Assembly: GCA_020466095.1 (NCBI GenBank) | Contig: CM035806.1 | Span: 14,558,224-14,622,223 of the forward strand | Direction: 5' to 3' | DNA: 64,000 nt | Source of the DNA: Chlorops oryzae | Lineage: Eukaryota > Arthropoda > Insecta > Diptera > Chloropidae | Shown here: positions 34,063-45,265 of the stretch, one piece after another | How the letters are laid out: the number at the start of each line of letters is the position of its first letter | How positions within the stretch are numbered: the stretch's first letter is position 1 | Notes under the pieces: generated by a model | What the model saw: only the letters and a program-made list of their open reading frames with translations | Told to the model about the DNA's origin: nothing | Databases searched by the model: none | Made by a program: the position numbers and the translations under genes

Positions 34063-34624
34063 TAGAGTCCGACCGAAGGTTCGGCTTCGGCTTCGGTTTG
34101 CCGAACATTCGGCCTAAAAATGACCTTCGGCTTCGGCATCGGCTTCGGCCACAAAAACCCGATTATTTAGCCGAATATAATTTTTTTCTAAAATAGCGCC
34201 TATAGCGACTCACATATTCGACAGTTCTAAAAATGGTTTGCTTTTTCTTTTGGTATGAGGAACAGGGTTCACTATGTAAATCACCACATCATTCACATAT
34301 TTTACTTTTCAATCGAAAGATTATTTACTTCGTAAGCCAATTATAAGTACAGCAAAAATTCCTTTATGTTCTGCAGAAAAAAACTAACCTTGCTGAGGTG
34401 AATACATGTTCCACTGCATGATTGCATCGTACAATATACAACATTTTGAACTATAATATAAGACTATTTGATTTTGAGTTTTAAAGGTGCTTGCCCACTT
34501 GGCAAGTAAAAAACTTAACAAGTAAATTGCTTTCGCTTGCCAAGTGTGATTGATAAAAAAGCATTTTAAGCAAGTAAAATTGTTCTTGATAGAAAGTTTT
34601 AGAGCAAAAACAACCTTGCTTCTT

Positions 34625-35178
34625 CAGTCCTGTTCCATACTAGGCGACAGTCACCGGAGACACATTTTCCCAGTTGCAAATTTTATGCTCTCCGGATTGA
34701 TCATTTGAACATTCCTAAGCGAGGGGATATCATAGACTTTTCCCATCATTTTTACACATCTCCTTTTTCGAGCATGGCCGCTTTGGGTAGGCCTACCCAA
34801 TGCCTCTCATGAGCAGGCAGAAAGTGAGGTGTTCAAAAAAATTTTGGTTTTGCGTTTTGGTTTTGCTTTTAAATAGTTCAATCCTGAAAATATGCTACTT
34901 TTTGATAAAAAAAAAAAACAAACGCATTCTTTGAACACATCGCCTTTTCCCTGCTCAATGACTGCCACGAGAACTAATGCCTATTGACAGTGCTTGGGAT
35001 AGTTCAAGTGATGCATCGCTTAGTAGAGGACTTCCCCTTATTTGCAACTGGGTTGTTTTGAAGAAGAGAGAGGGCCGGGGAAGAGAGAGGGGTGCTGTTC
35101 TCCCTCTTCTCCGACCGTCCCTCGCCTTCAAAACAAAATGTGTCTCCGGCGACTGTCGCCTAGTATGGAACAGGACTC
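34625..35178. mobile_element. Inverted-repeat unit with 43-bp arms, probable nested MITE
   Basis: The left arm CAGTCCTGTTCCATACTAGG continues CGACAGTCACCGGAGACACATTTT. The right arm (35135-35177) is its inverse with one mismatch. A second inverted pair lies just inside (CCCAGTTGCAAAT and ATTTGCAACTGGG). Weaker inverted words CCCACTTGGCAA and TTGCCAAGTGGG at 34495 and 35200 flank it, hinting at an outer element. No target duplication confirmed. Confidence 0.75.
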
Positions 35179-35344
35179 AGGAAGTCAAAGCACTTAATTT
35201 GCCAAGTGGGGAATCATCTTGAGCAAAAAAGTTTGTTCACGTTATTTTTATTTAATTGGTAACGAGAATTGTAGTTTTGTTTTCTGTTACTAAAACACTA
35301 AAAACTTACTGATTTGTTTAAAATTAAAACCAAAAAAAAAAAAG

Positions 35345-35952
35345 ATAAGGTGTTATAGTCACGCGAGCCTGACAATAAAATACCCGACACAGACACACAT
35401 GCTTAAATAATTTTTGAACCACGCCCAAAACACACAACCATTCAGAAAGAATATTCAAGTGGTTTTTAGGGCCATTAGGGGCCCCATATACTTACATTTG
35501 ATAAAATTCTTTATGAAAACCGACCCTTGGACACGCCCACTTTTCCAATTTTTTTTTGAATTTCTAATCGGAGTCTTAAATATACGCTTAAATTCTAACT
35601 TTCATTGAAATATTGCGAAAAAGTACGATTTTGAGGCGGTTTTGGGCTTTTTGTGACAGACCCTAGGAGTGGAGGTACCCCTAAAAATGGTCCGATCGGG
35701 CCCATTCTCGAACTTGTTCTTACTCATGTCTCTGTGAGTACGCATACCAAATTTAGTCAAGATAGCTCAACTCCTTCGATAAGAAATCTGTATACAACAG
35801 ACGGCCAGTCAGACGGACATGAACAATCGAATCTTCTGGTGACGCTGATCATTTCGATATACATTTTGTATGGTCTATCTCGACTGGTTCTGGGTGTTAC
35901 ACACAACCCGACAAACGCAATATATCCTCGACACAGAGTGTGTCGGGTATAA
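35345..35952 (+). mobile_element. Helentron/DINE-like repeat, family B, copy nested in hAT
   Basis: The start AGGTGTTATAGTCACGCGAG and CCTGACAATAAAATACCCGAC, the body (CCCTAGGAGTGGAGGTACCC, CATTCTCGAACTTGTTCTT) and the end CTCGACACAGAGTGTGTCGG-GTATA all match family B. It lacks the first bases of the canonical ACAAGTAAGG. The surrounding hAT sequence is continuous on either side. Confidence 0.82.
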
Positions 35953-36083
35953 AAAGGGAAATTGGTTGTGTAGTTGTTTTTTTACAGCTTCGGCTTCGGC
36001 TTCGGTCTTCGGCCGAAGTTTAAGCCAATGGCCGAACATCGGCTTCGGCTTCGGCCAAAAATTTCACCTTCGGTCGGACTCTA

Positions 36084-36270
36084 AAAAAAATATAAAAAAA
36101 TATATAAAAAAATATATAAAAAAAATATAAAAAAAATATTAAAAAAATATTTAAAAAATATTTAAAAAATATAAAAAAAATATAAAAAAATATATAAAAA
36201 AATATTAAAAAATATTAAAAAATATTAAAAAATAAGAAAAAAAAAAAAAAAATATAAAAAAAGAAAATAA
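36084..36270. repeat. AAAAATATA array, right half
   Basis: Continuation of the array at 33795-34062 after the hAT insertion. Units are AAAAAATATA, drifting to AAAAAATATT. Confidence 0.85.
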
Positions 36271-36306
36271 AAAAAGATTTTCGTCGAAGGATACCAACCC
36301 CCTTAA

Positions 36307-38691
36307 ATCACTTTAAAGTTAATCCACAAAAAAAAGAAGGAGTTTCGACTTTCTTATTCAATGAATTTTCGTCATAAATTGGACTTAAATAGCTTTACTT
36401 AATGAAAACAAAGTATTTAAGCTCTTTTTCCACAGAAATTTTTTTGATTGATTGGACTTCAAATTTCGGATTTTTTTTTTTGTTTTCTTAAATTGCCGCT
36501 ACCGGTCAAAGAGTCACATTGTGTGCTATACCGCATAGACGACTCGCGACGCGTGCCAATCACTTTTGATAGAAAATTAATAATAAAAAATTAAAAAAAA
36601 ACCAAATTCATTTGATAGATGACATGTCAAGTCGAACATTGATTCGAAAACCACAAAACTGTTGACTTTTGTCGAGATGAGACTTGAAACGGAGAGAGTG
36701 AGAGACAGAGGAAAAAATATTTGCCAGAAATTTAAAGCGGCTCTACTCTGTATTGTCGTACATTCGATTGTATGGCATGTCAGTGCCTTAAACTGAAATC
36801 TGTCTTCAACTTTTATAAAGCAGTTTGGTGTGTGTGCATGTGTGTTAGTGTGTGCTTTATCTTTGTCCTATTTATGAAAACGTAGGCTGTCTTTCCAACA
36901 GACACGCACATATGGTGCCCTGCTGACTGTTCACTTTTCTTTTTCACAAAGTCCAAGTTTCTCGAAAATAGATGTTTTTTCCTTCTTCTTCTGTGGAGCT
37001 CTTAACTTTTATTTTCTGAATTTTTTTTTGTTTTTACTATTTCTACTTTTTCTACTTGGCCCCAAGTTTGCAATAAAATAGAAAACAGAAAACAGAAGGA
37101 AAAAAAAAATTGCAGCAAAACTTTCAACAACAGTGATACGCATAAAATGCAAATATTCGATGCGGCAAATCACGCGGAGACCAGAGAGCATGTAACAATC
37201 TGAAAACGAAATTGCAAGGCTCGAAAGCAGCCGCCAGTTGGCAGCGAATTGCCTCCAATAATGCCATTTGTGGGGCTAGCGGCGTTAATCTTTTTCCTCT
37301 TCCTTCTTCTACTTCTACTTCTAGTTAATCTTTTTTTTTCAGCTTCTGCTTGATTTACTTTGCAAAAATACATACATACGTATGTGTTGCATTTATGTGT
37401 GTATAAAATGAGTATGTTTTGCGGCGTATTGCCCGAAAAGTCATTGAGTCACCAGCGAATTGCAGTCGCAAAGAATTAAAATACTACGGCACACCGAATA
37501 ACGCACAATTCCATACGATTGCAGTAATACAATTTCTCGCATTTAATGAATGAACGAATGAATGAAGCGATGTTGCAGTTGAAGTTGGCGTTGGCCTCGT
37601 AGTAGTTTCACTCACATCCGTTCGATACCGTCCCATACCAACATGCCAACATATCCTTTTGCTTCCATTCTCTACTCCATCCCATTCCATTCCAACGCAA
37701 CGTATCCCAATTCCGTTCCAACCTACAGTGCAGAGCAGTGCAGTGTGGTGTGTTGCAGTGTGGTGTGGTGCGGTGCGGTGCAGCAGCCCGCAGCATTTGG
37801 CTCTTCAAAAGATTTACGCTTCTATATATCTTCGATACGTGCAGAAATTGCTTTATAATTACCTTTTTGAATTGCTGCCCTCGGATTTTGCACAATTCCG
37901 ATTACAATTCTTCGAAAAGCCATACGAACTAACTGCCTTGCCTCTAAGCGGAAAAGATGTGCATGAACTTTCTACCAATTGCAGCAGCAGCAACATTTCT
38001 CCTTGTATACACATTTAACTTTCCATTTGCGTCAACCAACATCGCCCCCAAAAAAGCTCTTTATAATCTCTTTCTCGCTCCCAATCCCAATCGCACTCGC
38101 ACTCGCACTTTCACTCGCACTACGCTCTCTCGCTCATTCGCTCACTCTTCCTTTCTTAATCTTTCTTCGTGAATACCGCATTTGTTGGTCAAGTCCTTGA
38201 TGCATTTAAGGAAGCAATGTGTAAGCAAACTAAAAAGGAAGTCGTCTCGTTCAAGGAATTCAGATCTCACCTCATATATGTATGTAAATATGTATTTTAT
38301 ATTCATGTACGTTTTGTGAAGGGGAAAAATTCTCGGATTATGCATGAATATTTACTTGGAAATATTTCATGAAATTTCACGGGAATTTTAGGCTTTTAAA
38401 CAACAAATGTGAGTTCTTAAAAATGCTTTCCAGTGAAAGATTGCAATAAGTTCTTTTGAAATATTCAACTTAAATACTTTGCCAATAAAGCTTATGCAAG
38501 AATTAAAACATGTTGCTAAGAGCAATGTAGCTGGAGTATAAAAGTGTGCTGCTAGGTGAATATTTTTCCTTTTGTAGTATTCACAGGATTTTTTGTTTGT
38601 TTTTAGGTAAAAGCTAAGCGAAGGGATTAATTGATTGAATTTCTTTTTATTGTAATTGTTGACTACAAAATACTCCCATTATGGCCTACAT
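36307..38691. other. Gene-free stretch
   Basis: No supported gene. CTTCTA repeats (37298-37323), GAATGAAT words (37548-37566), GTGTGGTGCGGTGC-type run (37735-37785) and CACTCGCACTCG run (38094-38125). Overlapping frames on both strands are not gene-like. Confidence 0.4.
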
Positions 38692-38693
38692 TT

Positions 38694-39030
38694 AACCCAT
38701 TACTCCATGATATATTATATACAAGTAGAATTTTTTTCGCCGTTAATAAATTTTTTTAACCCTTTTCTGCGTGATTTATTAAAAAAGTGATAAATTTTCT
38801 GAATTTTTTCACGGTAAATGGTTATATTAACCCTTTACTGCATGATAACTGAAAAGGTGGCAAACTTTTTTTCGTAGTAAATAAATGGTCTTATTAACCC
38901 TTTACTGCATGATATGTTAAAAGTGTACTTTTTTCACAGTAAATGGTTTTTGTTAACCCTTTACTGAGTGATCTATTAAAAAATTGCTATTTCTTCGTAT
39001 TTAATGGTTTTATTAAACATTTAATGCATG
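38694..39030 (+). repeat. ~60-70 bp tandem repeats of the element's own terminus, 6 units
   Basis: Units begin at about 38694, 38758, 38829, 38896, 38956 and 39016 with AACCCTTTACTGCATGATAT or variants. Each carries an AAAAAGTG/TTTTTTCACAGTAAATGG segment. A further partial unit (ACTGCATAATATAAG) resumes at about 39738 after the insertion. Confidence 0.85.
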
Positions 39031-39736
39031 CAGGGCCGGATTAGGCTTACGAAGGCCGTAGGCCGGCTGATATGTGGGGGCCCCTTTTTCTAAAAAAAAA
39101 AAATATTTCCTTGGGGAGTTTCAAAAAAATTACATATTACGGCGCGGAAAAAAACTTTTAACACTATTCGCCAAAATACGATTAAAAACAAGTAAGGGTG
39201 TTATAGTCATGAGAGCCTGACAATAGAATACCCGACACAGACTCACATGTTCAAATAATTTTTAATATCAGGAGTTGTTTAAGGCCATAGGGGCCCCATA
39301 TACCGACTTTTGATAGATTTCTTTATGAACATCGCCCCTTTGCCACGCCCAATTTTCCAATTTTTGATGAACTATAATCGGAGGCTTAAATATACGCTCA
39401 AATTTTAAGTTTCATTAAAATATTTCGAAAAAGTCCGATTTTAAGGCAGTTTTGGGATTTTTGTGACAGACCCTAGTACTGGAGGTACCATTAAAAATGG
39501 TCCGATCGGGTCCACTCTCGAACTTGTTCTTACTCATGTCCCCGAGAGCACGCATACCAAATTTTGTCGAGATAGCTCAACCCCTTCGCTAAGATAACTG
39601 TATACAGACAGACGGACAGACACACAACCACACAACCGCAATATACCCTCGACACAGAGTGTTTCGGGTATAATTATGAAGAAAGTGAGAGTCCCTAGGT
39701 CATGGCCTACCTGGTCCATCGCTATAATCCGGCCCT
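39030..39736. mobile_element. hAT-like element with GCAGGGCCGGATTA ends
   Basis: The left end CAGGGCCGGATTAGGC and the right end TATAATCCGGCCCT are inverted. Flanks TAATGCAT and AACTGCAT agree at 6 of 8 positions, but both sit in a repeat containing ACTGCAT, so the match is not independent evidence. CAGNG is hAT-like. Both sides continue as GC-rich arms (AAGGCCGTAGGCC, CATGGCCTACC), and a family B copy fills the centre. Confidence 0.7.
39187..39673 (+). mobile_element. Helentron/DINE-like repeat, family B, compact copy
   Basis: Starts ACAAGTAAGGGTGTTATAGT with CATGAGAGCCTGAC (palindrome partly lost) and AATACCCGACACAGAC. Ends CTCGACACAGAGTGTTTCGG-GTATAA. At about 487 bp it is the shortest complete-looking copy and a useful reference for the family. 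Confidence 0.85.
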
Positions 39737-40036
39737 AACTGCATAATATAAGTATTAAATAAGAGTGAAAAAATTATTCCCCTGCAAAATGGTTTTATTG
39801 AGCCATCAAAAATAATTAAAGTTTTTCATCTAAAAGTATCCACGTTCGCGTTTTTTTTTTCTTTCAGAAAGCATTTATGGACACATCCTGAAAGAGTGAC
39901 TTTTTTTTGTCCATTTACTACGTGTACTTTTTGTACTATTTACGGCATTATTGAATTTGGGAATTAAAATGATTCATTTAAGTGGCGTTTCCATGTGTGA
40001 AATGCCCGAATAGGTTCGAATGCGATAAAGGGTTAA

Positions 40037-40967
40037 ATCAAATCCGTTGTTTTTCATTTTATTGAATGCTGGTGTTTTTCTTATTGCTCACACTTGACAT
40101 AATGCTGTCATGTTTTCCAACTGCACCTTGCCTTATTTAATAAATGTCAAATGGAACGTCAATTTCTATGCTTGAAAGACGCTCAAAATGAGTGGATTGA
40201 ATTATGTTTTTTTCCTGTTTCTTCGTTTTGTTTCTCTGCATTTTGTGGAATGCAATTAGAAAAGCTGAGCACAGTTCATGTTGCTGCCAGCTGTTGAGAA
40301 AAATAATGAAAAAAAAGAAGCAGCAAAAGCAAACGTTGAATTGCCTTGCCAAGCCTCAAAAAAAAAGAAAAAAGTAAAAGATAAATATAAAAAAAAAATC
40401 CCGGATATATCACTTGTTGGCCTTCTTCATCGAAGACTTAGGTTTCTTCACTTTATTTGATACTTCTTGAGCATGTACATACATATCTGTATGTATATAT
40501 AATTTTTTTTTTCTTTTTTTTTTTTGAGTTCTTCGCTTGACTTGTTTGCGATTTTGGCATCATGCCTAAATTTTCTTAGAATGCGTTGTTTAGAGGTGAC
40601 GATGCAATTGATTGTATTGAATTTTTTAAATGCGTAAAAGTCATTTTAAAAATATTTTAAAGAATTTCTTCTCCTTCATTTATTTTTATTTTCCATTTTG
40701 GAATTGATTGACAATTTCGTTTTACATTGTTTTGGTTTTTAGATCTCGAATTTTAATCATTCTTGGAATTGATTACAATTGCAATTATACAAAAAAAAAA
40801 GCCTTGTTTTCCATCAGGAGTTTACTTTGAATTTTTACTTCATAATAAGACATTTCTGCCAACATGTTAAACTGTCAAATTTTCGAGAAAATCTTTTTCG
40901 AAAACTCTTGACTCTACGCGATGAGGGAATAGTGTTAGAGAGGCATTGTTTCATTAGAACTATTATA
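40037..40967. other. Gene-free stretch
   Basis: No supported gene. A and T runs (40300-40400, 40500-40525) and ATACATA words. The overlapping frames at 40779-41123 extend into the next element. Confidence 0.4.
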
Positions 40968-41350
40968 TCCCTGCAGGAAATGTCAATAGTGAATCTATAC
41001 TCTTTCCCTACTGACTGCATCAACAGTTCTACTGACCAGTTATACCCGTCGCAATGCTTTGTGTTATTGACATTTAACATTGAGTTGTCATTGAATGTCA
41101 ACAGTAGACCGAAAAACTATTGACGCAGTATTGACGTCGGTACTATTATGTAGACAAAAGGAGTAATTTTCGGTTTATAAGGAGACACGTTGTTGACGTG
41201 GTCAATAAAGATGAACTATACCTCTAAACAGTACAGTTTCATTAATGACACCGCCTATAAATACTGTTGACGTTGGAACTAGTTCTCTTGTCTATATTGA
41301 CGTCAATATAGACATGGGGACATATGGCTACAGGCTTTCTGCAGGGATGC
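40968..41350. mobile_element. CCCTGCAG-ended MITE rich in TTGACG/GTCAA words
   Basis: The left end CCCTGCAGGAAATGTCAATA and the right end GGCTTTCTGCAGGG form a short TIR (CCCTGCAG[A/G]AA). The interior is packed with TTGAC, TGACGTC and GTCAA words, including a 26-bp perfect palindrome (41289-41314). The element at 62794 has the same CCCTGCAG ends. A target duplication is not clear. Confidence 0.6.
41289..41314. repeat. 26-bp perfect palindrome centred on TGACGTCA
   Basis: TGTCTATATTGAC is followed directly by its exact reverse complement GTCAATATAGACA. The centre TGACGTCA equals the CREB/ATF site consensus, although in a transposon this may be a fold or transposase site instead. Confidence 0.9.
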
Positions 41351-41352
41351 CA

Positions 41353-41760
41353 CTGATGATGTATGTATATCGATGATCTGCAAAATTTCTTCTAAGATCA
41401 TACACAGTCAAAATGGCTTTGTTTCTTATTTTGAGTTATTCTAAGAGGGTACTCAAAGGCTGTGTCAAAATATCGAGGTGACAGTGTGACGAAAGGCCTC
41501 CAATACTTTCAATACAAACAACCTTAGAAAATAGATCATTATAGCGAGCTTTTTAGAATCGTTTGTAAAATCTAACGATGAAAATTCTAGAAGAATGATT
41601 TCGATCGATTTCATTGGGGGCTAATTTAAATGACTCAAGTATCCACTGCGGCTCAATCTTTTCATGTGAGTGATCAGTGGGGATGGTACAATTGAATTGT
41701 GACAACCTTAGAAAACTGTTTAACAAAAAGTATTTCCAACCAATATTAGCTTCATCATTT
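41353..41760 (-). repeat. Inverted-repeat arm 1 (partner 45266-45690)
   Basis: The arm is the reverse complement of 45266-45690 with scattered changes. Shared words include CCAACCAATATTAGCTTCAT, TGTGACAACCTTAGAAAACTG (variant TTCTGAGGTTGTCACA in the partner) and GTGACAGTGTGACGAAAGGC. On the minus strand a frame reads PQWILESFKLAPNEIDRNHS and then RIFIVRFYKR. The same residues occur in the partner on the plus strand, so it may be degenerate TE coding sequence. Confidence 0.85.
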
Positions 41761-41902
41761 TTGTTTTTCAATTTGAGATCTCAGGATACTCCGGACATAG
41801 GAATCTACTATCACTCCCCGCAGTGCTTAAAATTTACAAAGGCACACCTATCACAGCTTCCTTACAATTACAAATTTAATTGTCATTCTAACTGATTTAA
41901 AA

Positions 41903-42740
41903 TAGAAGCAGTAGATAGTTTTTCAAATATCTGGGAATAACTATTGATTGCCGTTTCACGTGGCATAATCATACCTCAATTCTGAAAAACTATATGCGCT
42001 GCGCGTTAAGAAAATTTTACATGTTATCTAAATTTTGCTCTTTGACGACTATGAAAATGTTTTATTATGGAATCGTACATTCAAAGTTAAATTATGGTAT
42101 TGTGTGTTGGGGTGAAGCTTACGCGAACAAACTTACTCCACTCTTGGTACTGCAGGAAAACATACTAAGACGACTATGTAATGTTAATAGAGTAACTCCT
42201 TCTTCAGCTTTTCCGCATGTAATATTTTACCAATACGCCACTTTAAGTTCTACTATAAAGTCTTGAAAACCTTTGCACCAAAGGCATGTACAACCAACTG
42301 GAATATCTGACCAAATTAAGAAGATCATATACAGTCAATATACCAATTTTCCACACTACTTTCTTTCGAACTAGTTTCCCTGTACTGCCCTATAGACTCT
42401 TTAATAGTTTGCCGTACAGCATTAGAACTGAAAATAAATTAAAAAACTTATTAATCTTAATAAAATCGTGGTTAATCACTTTGAACTATGAGGAAATAGA
42501 AACTCTACTTCAACCTATGATCTAACTTTCTTTTTTGTCCTCTACAAAAATTTTCTATCTTTTGGGTTCCGTCTTCGTTCCTAAAATTATCCTTCACTGG
42601 CACTTCATGCAGCAAGCACGACTTACTAAAGTAGCCCTAGGAATCACAAGAAACTGTACTGCACTGTACTGTAATAAAATGTTTTTGTCAAAATTTTCTC
42701 AAATGGAAGGAAGATGGAAATATGTAATAAATAAATAAAA
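41903..42740 (+). pseudogene. CR1/Jockey-like LINE reverse-transcriptase C-terminal remnant, frameshifted
   Basis: Three successive frames together recall the end of a non-LTR retrotransposon RT. First VDSF (41910), then after a one-base shift KYLGITIDCRFTW (41925), then LRKFYMLSKF and YYGIVHSKLNYGIVCWGEAY, followed by LLVLQENILRRLCNVNR. A shift near 42235 gives HFKFYYKVLKTFAPK, and a further shift gives YLTKLRRSYTVNIPIF and FPVLPYRLFNSLPYSIR, ending NYEEIETLL and a stop at 42525. A 3' UTR and an AATAAATAAATAAAAATA tail follow. The YLGI...W motif and the YGIVCWG block are typical of CR1/Jockey-type ORF2 C-termini. The catalytic core is missing, so it is dead. It lies between the two arms of a large inverted repeat. 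Confidence 0.85.
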
Positions 42741-43985
42741 ATAAAAAAAATTTAGCAGAGAAATATCATTTTAGTGAATTAAAAAATTAATTTAAATCCT
42801 AGTAACGCAGGATGTTCTTTCCTTTTTCTGCCCATCATTGACTTGACACTGTATCATAGGGCTCCAACAATAGGATCTACAATAGCTCCGAAAAATTAAT
42901 TATATCTTTTCATAAAACATTGTAAGAAATTCTCTAGCCCTTGGAGGGAAATTTATGTATAACCATAACCACAGTAAATGTTTTTTAAAGAGAATCAATG
43001 TATACCCTATAGGGAAATTAGTCAAAATCCTTGTAAAATGCCAGGCTTGCAAGAAAAACTAAAAGAAATAAATGTTAAGAAGGAAATAGAAATAAGATAC
43101 ATGTAATTATATTACTTGTGCAAATATTGTAAGAAATTCTTTAAAGAATTGGTCAACAACTCAATTCTCACTCATAATCATTAAGAGAGGATGACACCCC
43201 TTAACACACCTTAACACCCGTTCATTTCACTCTAGCCTGGTCGAAGTCGTCGAGTCTTGTGTTTAACCTTTTCAAAATTTGTATTTGAATTTTTTTATTC
43301 TCGTTTTTTTCTTTTCTTTCTTCATTTTTCCATTCGTTCAACAAATTTTCCGCAAGTGTCAAAATGTCGACGAACGATAAAAACTTGAAATCCCCTCGAA
43401 GGCAATAAAAAATAAAAAAAAATAAAAATTCAAAAAACACGAAAAAAGTTTCGAAAACGCAAGTCAACAACTTAAAATAGCAATCAATGAATTCGATCTT
43501 TAAATTCGATAAACGAAAAAAAAAAAAAAAAAAAAAAGCGGCAACAAGCTAAACAAATGTACAGCAATAGTGTCTACAAATCGACCGAACGTGAGATCAG
43601 TAAGACGACGGACTGCTGAAATTCTGACACTCTGCATGCAGAGATGCATCGCAGCAAAAATCACTTGAACACTTTTTAAGCCTACTGGCAAATTATTTGC
43701 TTTTTGTTTTGGCTTGGGTTTTTCTACTCGAAATTATTTAATGAAGTCGAAAGTTGAAAATTTATTTATTAGTAAAATGTTAAAGGCATTGATCAATTCG
43801 TATATACATATACGAAGTGTAATAGGCAGCAGCAGGAGCTGGAGCTGGCGTCTGTAGAGCATGTGTTCTGCTGCTGACATCATTCGAATTCGAATACGAG
43901 TACTCAATCGCACTCGCTCGCCAACGACGATGATCGCAGTGATCACATTTTGATGTATGGATTTGGTGATAATAATCGACGCGTC
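42741..43985. other. Gene-free stretch
   Basis: No supported gene. An A run (43518-43540), a GGAGCTGGAGCTGG word (43836-43850) and ACACCCCTTAACACAC repeats (43193-43218). Confidence 0.4.
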
Positions 43986-44560
43986 GATCGAAACTAGAAC
44001 GTGCAGGAGATTTTTTTAAATATTTTTTTATTTTTTATTTTAATATTTTTTTATATTTTTTTTAAATTTTTTAATACTTTTTAAATATTTTTTCATATTT
44101 TTTATTTTTTTAATTTTTATTTTTATTTAAATTTTTTTTTATAAATTTTTTTTTATTTGATTTTTTTTTAAAAATTTTTTTTTTATATTTTTGAATATTT
44201 TTTAAATATTTTTTTAAAATATTTTTCAAAATATTTTTTTAATGTTTTTTAAATATTTTTTTCATATTTTTAATATTTTTTATTTTTTATTTAAATTTTT
44301 TTATAAAATTTTTTTTGTAATTTGATTTTTTTTTATTAATTTTTTTTTTATATTTTTTAATTTTTTTAAATATTTTTTAAATATTTTTATTTTTTAATTT
44401 TAATTTTTTTTATTTTTTATTTTTTTTATTTTTTTATATTTTTAAATTATTTTATTTTCCATATTTGATTTTTTAAAATTAGTTTGGTATATCTATTGCA
44501 TTTATTTTTATTTTTTATTTTTTAAACTTATTAGTTTTTTTTTATAGAACTCTTGAAATC
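43986..44560. repeat. T-rich low-complexity tract (TTTAAATATTTTTT)
   Basis: Almost pure T/A with recurrent AAATATTTTTT and TTATTTTTTATTT words. A block recurs near 44120-44180 and 44285-44345 (ATTTAAATTTTTTTATAAA then TTGATTTTTTTTTA), giving a loose ~170-bp repeat. Confidence 0.75.
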
Positions 44561-45265
44561 TCCTATGGCAATAGTTCACTTAAGAAAACGTTTGGTCTAT
44601 TGCATTATATTTAGTTTTATTTTAGAACTTAATTTAGTCTATTCTTTAGATTTTGTTATGCGATAGCACTAAGCGTTTGTTATGTCGCTATGCAATAAAT
44701 TGTTACTTGAACTATATATCTGATGTTCGGTTGCGTCATTACGTTTGCCAGCCTCTGTGTTGCCGCTTGGGTGCATTTATCATATGAACGCTTAAATCTG
44801 ATTTGGCGTGATATCATTAATTGAACCGATTAAGCTTTTCTTTTCCTGGGTGCATTTATTATGGCGCAAATTATGGGGGCCTATATTTTTGCCTATTTTG
44901 TTTCATGAATTTGCGTTTTTTCTTTTTGCCTCGCTTATATTATTATTTAAGTGGAATTGATTTTTAACCCAGTTTACGAAATTTATTTTAGCACCTGACA
45001 ACCGAGATAAGGGTTGAAATAGTGATTGAACAATGATTGATGCCGATTAGACCGATTAAATAATGAAAAGCTGAAAGGTTGGGGTTTGGTTTTTCTTGCA
45101 AATATGTATATGTAGTTAAAATAAGTTTCGAATATTTCAAATAAGAAAAATCGCGTGTCTGGATCAATAGAAAGTTTTTACGTCGGCTCCATTATTTGGG
45201 AAACTTAGGTTCAATAAGATTTAAATTAATTTTTAAATTCACTAAAATGATAATTTCTCTGCTAA
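44561..45265. other. Gene-free stretch
   Basis: No supported gene or shared repeat noticed. Confidence 0.4.

Larger units (their letters stand above)
34063..36083. mobile_element. 2.0-kb hAT element, TAGAGTCCGACCGAAGG ends
   Basis: TIRs are TAGAGTCCGACCGAAGGT and its inverse ACCTTCGGTCGGACTCTA. They are followed on both sides by clustered GGCTTCGGCTTCGG words, a degenerate GCTTCG minisatellite. The 8-bp flanks are identical (AAAAAAAT at 34055-34062 and 36084-36091), though in an A-rich array this is weak on its own. TAGNG ends fit hAT. Nested inside are an inverted-repeat unit (34625-35178) and a Helentron-like copy (35345-35952). No transposase. Confidence 0.85.
33266..36302. mobile_element. 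3.0-kb TTAA-flanked element hosting a nested stack
   Basis: The left end GGGGGTTGTCTCCCC and the right end GGATACCAACCCCC are inverted for GGGGGTTG. Each is bordered directly by TTAA (33262-33265 and 36303-36306). TTAA duplication is the mark of piggyBac and Kolobok elements. Inside lie family C sequence, an A/T array, a TAGAG hAT element inserted in the array, and within that a family B copy and an inverted-repeat unit. Only a short TIR match supports the outer boundary. Confidence 0.6.
38696..40032. mobile_element. TTAA-flanked CCC...GGG element with amplified terminal repeat (piggyBac-like)
   Basis: It is bounded by TTAA (38692-38695 and 40033-40036). The left end is CCCATTACTCCATGATAT and the right end is ATAAAGGG. 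TTAA duplication plus CCC/GGG termini is the piggyBac pattern. The left terminal word is repeated in tandem as AACCCTTTACTGCATGATA-type units. A CAGGG hAT-like element (39030-39736) interrupts the array, with a family B copy inside it. No transposase ORF. Confidence 0.75.

Noticed and set aside
33692..34108. 138-codon frame rich in IFLYFFIF
   Set aside because: Runs through the AAAAATATA array and into the hAT terminus.
43859..43960. CAG/GCTG-rich run as a coding opa repeat
   Set aside because: Too short and interrupted by stops in every frame.
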